In this document: positions 18,001 through 23,994 of the stretch, piece after piece
Layout: every line of letters starts with the position of its first letter
How positions within the stretch are numbered: position 1 is the stretch's first letter
From: Euglena gracilis
Lineage: Eukaryota; Euglenozoa; Euglenophyceae; Euglenales; Euglenaceae
DNA: 23,994 nucleotides
Direction of reading: 5' to 3'
NCBI GenBank assembly: GCA_900893395.1
Contig: CAAHFI011234664.1
Span: 1-23,994 of the forward strand
Position numbers and translations under genes: made by a program
The notes under the pieces: generated by a model
Told to the model about the DNA's origin: nothing
Seen by the model: only the letters and a program-made list of their open reading frames with translations
Databases searched by the model: none

Positions 18001-21000
18001 CGGCCGATTTCGGCCGAAAATGACCGAAAAATGACGTTTTTGGGGCGTCCGTTACCAACGTGCTATTTTGCGCCTCCCGGGCGGTAACTGCGGCGTTTTA
18101 CGCACGCCCGCCGCGGGTAAAATTGCACCTGTCCGCCCGCCACCCTTCGCAACATTCAGGTAAAGGATCGCCGACCTCTAGCCGGGGCAGAGCGCTCGTT
18201 TTTGGAGCGCCGGCGCGGCCGATTTCGGCCGAAAATGACCGAAAAATGACGTTTTTGGGGCGTCCGTTACCAACGTGCTATTTTGCGCCTCCCGGGCGGT
18301 AACTGCGGCGTTTTACGCACGCCCGCCGCGGGTAAAATTGCACCTGTCCGCCCGCCACCCTTCGCAACATTCAGGTAAAGGATCGCCGACCTCTAGCCGG
18401 GGCAGAGCGCTCGTTTTTGGAGCGCCGGCGCGGCCGATTTCGGCCGAAAATGACCGAAAAATGACGTTTTGGGGCGTCCGTTACCAACGTGCTATTTTGC
18501 GCCTCCCGGGCGGTAACTGCGGCGTTTTACGCACGCCCGCCGCGGGTAAAATTGCACCTGTCCGCCCGCCACCCTTCGCAACATTCAGGTAAAGGATCGC
18601 CGACCTCTAGCCGGGGCAGAGCGCTCGTTTTTGGAGCGCCGGCGCGGCCGATTTCGGCCGAAAATGACCGAAAAATGACGTTTTTGGGGCGTCCGTTACC
18701 AACGTGCTATTTTGCGCCTCCCGGGCGGTAACTGCGGCGTTTTACGCACGCCCGCCGCGGGTAAAATTGCACCTGTCCGCCCGCCACCCTTCGCAACATT
18801 CAGGTAAAGGATCGCCGACCTCTAGCCGGGGCAGAGCGCTCGTTTTTGGAGCGCCGGCGCGGCCGATTTCGGCCGAAAATGACCGAAAAATGACGTTTTT
18901 GGGGCGTCCGTTACCAACGTGCTATTTTGCGCCTCCCGGGCGGTAACTGCGGCGTTTTACGCACGCCCGCCGCGGGTAAAATTGCACCTGTCCGCCCGCC
19001 ACCCTTCGCAACATTCAGGTAAAGGATCGCCGACCTCTAGCCGGGGCAGAGCGCTCGTTTTTGGAGCGCCGGCGCGGCCGATTTCGGCCGAAAATGACCG
19101 AAAAATGACGTTTTTGGGGCGTCCGTTACCAACGTGCTATTTTGCGCCTCCCGGGCGGTAACTGCGGCGTTTTACGCACGCCCGCCGCGGGTAAAATTGC
19201 ACCTGTCCGCCCGCCACCCTTCGCAACATTCAGGTAAAGGATCGCCGACCTCTAGCCGGGGCAGAGCGCTCGTTTTTGGAGCGCCGGCGCGGCCGATTTC
19301 GGCCGAAAATGACCGAAAAATGACGTTTTTGGGGCGTCCGTTACCAACGTGCTATTTTGCGCCTCCCGGGCGGTAACTGCGGCGTTTTACGCACGCCCGC
19401 CGCGGGTAAAATTGCACCTGTCCGCCCGCCACCCTTCGCAACATTCAGGTAAAGGATCGCCGACCTCTAGCCGGGGCAGAGCGCTCGTTTTTGGAGCGCC
19501 GGCGCGGCCGATTTCGGCCGAAAATGACCGAAAAATGACGTTTTTGGGGCGTCCGTTACCAACGTGCTATTTTGCGCCTCCCGGGCGGTAACTGCGGCGT
19601 TTTACGCACGCCCGCCGCGGGTAAAATTGCACCTGTCCGCCCGCCACCCTTCGCAACATTCAGGTAAAGGATCGCCGACCTCTAGCCGGGGCAGAGCGCT
19701 CGTTTTTGGAGCGCCGGCGCGGCCGATTTCGGCCGAAAATGACCGAAAAATGACGTTTTTGGGGCGTCCGTTACCAACGTGCTATTTTGCGCCTCCCGGG
19801 CGGTAACTGCGGCGTTTTACGCACGCCCGCCGCGGGTAAAATTGCACCTGTCCGCCCGCCACCCTTCGCAACATTCAGGTAAAGGATCGCCGACCTCTAG
19901 CCGGGGCAGAGCGCTCGTTTTTGGAGCGCCGGCGCGGCCGATTTCGGCCGAAAATGACCGAAAAATGACGTTTTGGGGCGTCCGTTACCAACGTGCTATT
20001 TTGCGCCTCCCGGGCGGTAACTGCGGCGTTTTACGCACGCCCGCCGCGGGTAAAATTGCACCTGTCCGCCCGCCACCCTTCGCAACATTCAGGTAAAGGA
20101 TCGCCGACCTCTAGCCGGGGCAGAGCGCTCGTTTTTGGAGCGCCGGCGCGGCCGATTTCGGCCGAAAATGACCGAAAAATGACGTTTTTGGGGCGTCCGT
20201 TACCAACGTGCTATTTTGCGCCTCCCGGGCGGTAACTGCGGCGTTTTACGCACGCCCGCCGCGGGTAAAATTGCACCTGTCCGCCCGCCACCCTTCGCAA
20301 CATTCAGGTAAAGGATCGCCGACCTCTAGCCGGGGCAGAGCGCTCGTTTTTGGAGCGCCGGCGCGGCCGATTTCGGCCGAAAATGACCGAAAAATGACGT
20401 TTTTGGGGCGTCCGTTACCAACGTGCTATTTTGCGCCTCCCGGGCGGTAACTGCGGCGTTTTACGCACGCCCGCCGCGGGTAAAATTGCACCTGTCCGCC
20501 CGCCACCCTTCGCAACATTCAGGTAAAGGATCGCCGACCTCTAGCCGGGGCAGAGCGCTCGTTTTTGGAGCGCCGGCGCGGCCGATTTCGGCCGAAAATG
20601 ACCGAAAAATGACGTTTTGGGGCGTCCGTTACCAACGTGCTATTTTGCGCCTCCCGGGCGGTAACTGCGGCGTTTTACGCACGCCCGCCGCGGGTAAAAT
20701 TGCACCTGTCCGCCCGCCACCCTTCGCAACATTCAGGTAAAGGATCGCCGACCTCTAGCCGGGGCAGAGCGCTCGTTTTTGGAGCGCCGGCGCGGCCGAT
20801 TTCGGCCGAAAATGACCGAAAAATGACGTTTTTGGGGCGTCCGTTACCAACGTGCTATTTTGCGCCTCCCGGGCGGTAACTGCGGCGTTTTACGCACGCC
20901 CGCCGCGGGTAAAATTGCACCTGTCCGCCCGCCACCCTTCGCAACATTCAGGTAAAGGATCGCCGACCTCTAGCCGGGGCAGAGCGCTCGTTTTTGGAGC

Positions 21001-21400
21001 GCCGGCGCGGCCGATTTCGGCCGAAAATGACCGAAAAATGACGTTTTTGGGGCGTCCGTTACCAACGTGCTATTTTGCGCCTCCCGGGCGGTAACTGCGG
21101 CGTTTTACGCACGCCCGCCGCGGGTAAAATTGCACCTGTCCGCCCGCCACCCTTCGCAACATTCAGGTAAAGGATCGCCGACCTCTAGCCGGGGCAGAGC
21201 GCTCGTTTTTGGAGCGCCGGCGCGGCCGATTTCGGCCGAAAATGACCGAAAAATGACGTTTTGGGGCGTCCGTTACCAACGTGCTATTTTGCGCCTCCCG
21301 GGCGGTAACTGCGGCGTTTTACGCACGCCCGCCGCGGGTAAAATTGCACCTGTCCGCCCGCCACCCTTCGCAACATTCAGGTAAAGGATCGCCGACCTCT

Positions 21401-23994
21401 AGCCGGGCAGAGCGCTCGTTTTTGGAGCGCCGGCGCGGCCGATTTCGGCCGAAAATGACCGAAAAATGACGTTTTTGGGGCGTCCGTTACCAACGTGCTA
21501 TTTTGCGCCTCCCGGGCGGTAACTGCGGCGTTTTACGCACGCCCGCCGCGGGTAAAATTGCACCTGTCCGCCCGCCACCCTTCGCAACATTCAGGTAAAG
21601 GATCGCCGACCTCTAGCCGGGGCAGAGCGCTCGTTTTTGGAGCGCGGCGCGATTTCGGCCGAAAATGACCGAAAAATGACGTTTTGGGGCGTCCGTTACC
21701 AACGTGCTATTTTGCGCCTCCCGGGCGGTAACTGCGGCGTTTTACGCACGCCCGCCGCGGGTAAAATTGCACCTGTCCGCCCGCCACCCTTCGCAACATT
21801 CAGGTAAAGGATCGCCGACCTCTAGCCGGGGCAGAGCGCTCGTTTTTGGAGCGCCGGCGCGGCCGATTTCGGCCGAAAATGACCGAAAAATGACGTTTTT
21901 GGGGCGTCCGTTACCAACGTGCTATTTTGCGCCTCCCGGGCGGTAACTGCGCGTTTTACGCACGCCCGCCGCGGTAAAATTGCACCTGTCCGCCCGCCAC
22001 CCTTCGCAACATTCAGGTAAAGGATCGCCGACCTCTAGCCGGGCAGAGCGCTCGTTTTTGGAGCGCCGGCGCGGCCGATTTCGGCCGAAAATGACCGAAA
22101 AATGACGTTTTTGGGCGTCCGTTACCAACGTGCTATTTTGCGCCTCCGGGCGGTAACTGCGGCGTTTTACGCACGCCCGCCGCGGTAAAATTGCACCTGT
22201 CCGCCCGCCACCCTTCGCAACATTCAGGTAAAGGATCGCCGACCTCTAGCCGGGCAGAGCGCTCGTTTTGGAGCGCCGGCGCGGCCGATTTCGGCCGAAA
22301 ATGACCGAAAAATGACGTTTTTGGGCTATTTTGCGTCCCGTAACTGCGGCGTTTTACGCACGCCCGCCGCGGTAAAATTGCACCTGTCCGCCCGCCACCC
22401 TTCGCAACATTCAGGTAAAGGATCGCCGACCTCTAGCCGGGGCAGAGCGCTCGTTTTTGGAGCGCCGGCGCGGCCGATTTCGGCCGAAAATGACCGAAAA
22501 ATGACGTTTTTGGGGCGTCCGTTACCAACGTGCTATTTTGCGCCTCCCGGGCGGTAACTGCGGCGTTTTACGCACGCCCGCCGCGGGAAAATTGCACCTG
22601 TCCGCCCGCCACCCTTCGCAACATTCAGGTAAAGGATCGCCGACCTCTAGCCGGGGCAGAGCGCTCGTTTTTGGAGCGCCGGCGCGGCCGATTTCGGCCG
22701 AAAATGACCGAAAAATGACGTTTTTGGGCGTCCGTTACCAACGTGCTATTTTGCGCTCCCGGGCGGTAACTGCGGCGTTTTACGCACGCCCGTAAAATTG
22801 CACTGTCCGCCCGCCACCTTCGCAACATTCAGGTAAAGGATCGCCGACCTCTAGCCGGGGCAGAGCGCTCGTTTTTGGAGCGCCGGCGCGGCCGATTTCG
22901 GCCGAAAATGACCGAAAAATGACGTTTTTGGGCCCGTTACCAACGTGCTATTTTGCGCCTCCCGGGCGGTAACTGCGGCGTTTTACGCACGCCCGCCGCG
23001 GAAATTGCACCTGTCCGCCCGCCACCTTCGCAACATTCAGGTAAAGGATCGCCGACCTCTAGCCGGGCAGAGCGCTCGTTTTTGGAGCGCCGGCGCGGCC
23101 GATTTCGGCCGAAAATGACCGAAAAATGACGTTTTTGGGCGTCCGTTACCAACGTGCTATTTTGCGCCTCCCGGGCGGTAACTGCGGCGTTTTACGCACG
23201 CCCGCCGCGGGAAAATTGCACCTGTCCGCCCGCCACCCTTCGCAACATTCAGGTAAAGGATCGCCGACCTCTAGCCGGGCAGAGCGCTCGTTTTTGGAGC
23301 GCCGGCGCGGCCGATTTCGGCCGAAAATGACCGAAAAATGACGTTTTCGGGCGTCCGTTACCAACGTGCTATTTTGCGCCTCCCGGGCGGTAACTGCGGC
23401 GTTTTACGCACGCCCGCCGCGGGAAAATTGCACCTGTCCGCCCGCCACCCTTCGCAACATTCAGGTAAAGGATCGCCGACCTCTAGCCGGGGCAGAGCGC
23501 TCGTTTTTGGAGCGCCGGCGCGGCCGATTTCGGCCGAAAATGACCGAAAAATGACGTTTTCGGGTCCGTTACCAACGTGCTATTTTGCGCCTCCCGGCGG
23601 TAACTGCGGCGTTTTACGCACGCCGCCGCGGGAAAATTGCACTGTCCGCCGCCACCTTCGCAACATTCAGGTAAAGGATCGCCGACCTCTAGCGGGGCAG
23701 AGCGCTCGTTTTTGGAGCGCGCCGCGGCGATTTCGGCCGAAATGACCGAAAAATGACGTTTTCGGGGCGTCCGTTACCAACGTGCTATTTTGCGCCTCCC
23801 GGGCGTAACTGCGGCGTTTACGCACGCCCGCCGCGGGCAAAATTGCACCTGTCCGCCCGCCACCTTCGCAACATTCAGGTAAAGGATCGCCGACCTCTAG
23901 CGGGGCGAGCGCTCGTTTTGGAGCGCCGGCGCGGCCGATTGGCCGAAAATGACCGAAAATGACGTTTTCGGGGCGTCCGTTACCAACGTGCTAT
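21401..23994 (+). repeat. Diverged right flank of the satellite array
   Basis: About 12 units become shorter and more variable toward the window end. Losses of one to a few bases are frequent in GGGG, CCC and GCC runs, and one unit near 22,326 lacks most of GGGCGTCCGTTACCAACGTG. From about 23,340 a new variant appears, GACGTTTTCGGG in place of GACGTTTTTGGGG, in every following unit. CGCGGGAAAATT and finally CGCGGGCAAAATT replace CGCGGGTAAAATT. The array continues past the window. Confidence 0.9.

Larger units (their letters stand above)
12733..21400 (+). repeat. Homogeneous core of the satellite array
   Basis: About 40 units are virtually identical to each other over 8.7 kb. Differences seen are a T5/T4 length change in GACGTTTTTGGGG in a few units, a few small indels near the two ends of this block, and one short unit at 14,879-15,051. 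This degree of identity means recent amplification, unequal crossing-over or gene conversion, or an assembly that has collapsed or copied units. The number of copies in the genome may therefore differ from the number here. Confidence 0.92.
10638..23994 (+). repeat. 215-bp tandem satellite array, about 62-63 units
   Basis: The whole right part is one head-to-tail array that runs off the window. The repeat length is 215 bases over most of it (for example unit starts at 13,159, 13,374, 13,589 and so on). The unit holds GTGCTATTTTGCGCCTCCCG, GGCGGTAACTGCGGCG, TTCGCAACATTCAGG, GATCGCCGACCTCTAGCC, GAGCGCTCG and CCGATTTCGGCCG. By hand count a core unit is 61% G+C with about 30 CpG dinucleotides. Inverted repeats are dense. 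All units share one orientation. No rRNA, tRNA or coding function is recognised. The sequence does not match any satellite I know. Confidence 0.98.

Noticed and set aside
13159-21946. Series of identical 80-residue open readings on the plus strand of the satellite (LFCASRAVTAAFYARPP type)
   Set aside because: They recur because the DNA repeats. They begin at GTG rather than ATG, and 215 is not a multiple of three, so the reading turns from unit to unit. No conserved protein feature is seen.
10638-23994. CRISPR array
   Set aside because: The whole 215-bp unit is repeated with no variable spacers, and the context is a eukaryotic retroelement.
10638-23994. Tandem 5S rRNA, tRNA, snRNA or spliced-leader gene array
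   Set aside because: No internal A/B/C-box pattern, cloverleaf, Sm site or known spliced-leader core can be found in the unit on either strand.

Overview
The window is eukaryotic repeat DNA with no recognisable host gene. It has two blocks. (1) Positions 1 to about 10,060 hold a large Ty3/gypsy-type retroelement of the chromodomain (chromovirus-like) kind, read on the minus strand. (2) Positions about 10,638 to the right end (23,994) hold a tandem satellite of about 62-63 units of 215 bp. A 580-bp junction, richer in A+T, lies between them.

The retroelement reads from right to left: an unusually long N-terminal gag (in-frame 78-bp repeats, a Q/N-rich stretch, a long coiled coil, a proline-rich stretch with its own repeats), a capsid-like domain, an SR- and GKG-rich basic tail, then a region with two DNA-methyltransferase-like domains, then protease, reverse transcriptase, RNase H, a K/P/T-rich spacer, integrase (HHCC and D,D,E), a GPY/F-like module and a chromodomain at the left window edge. 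The 3' end lies off the left edge and no LTR pair is visible. The copy looks broken, with very roughly fifteen breaks, and is treated as a fossil. Its main surprise is a C5-cytosine methyltransferase domain (LDLFCG, PCTEFS, WWLENP and KPTRIW motifs) between gag and protease, with a weaker adenine-methyltransferase-like domain just upstream. Cytosine-methyltransferase-bearing retrotransposons have been reported from dinoflagellates and charophyte algae, and adenine-methyltransferase-like domains are known in DIRS elements. A gypsy-type element with both would be notable.

The satellite unit is 61% GC and has about 30 CpGs in 215 bp (hand count), roughly 1.5 times expectation. It has several perfect inverted repeats and one site that matches the mammalian CENP-B box at 8 of 9 essential positions. 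The core (about 12.7-21.4 kb) is almost perfectly homogeneous. Both flanks are diverged, and the left flank changes step by step into the core type. No unit codes for protein in a credible way.

Organism: the GKG-rich protein style and the methyltransferase-bearing retroelement suggest a protist or alga, with a dinoflagellate as first guess, but this is weak. A short TTGGG/TTAGG-like tract at the junction would fit other groups. A chromodomain element against a homogeneous CpG-rich satellite fits pericentromeric, centromeric or other heterochromatic DNA.
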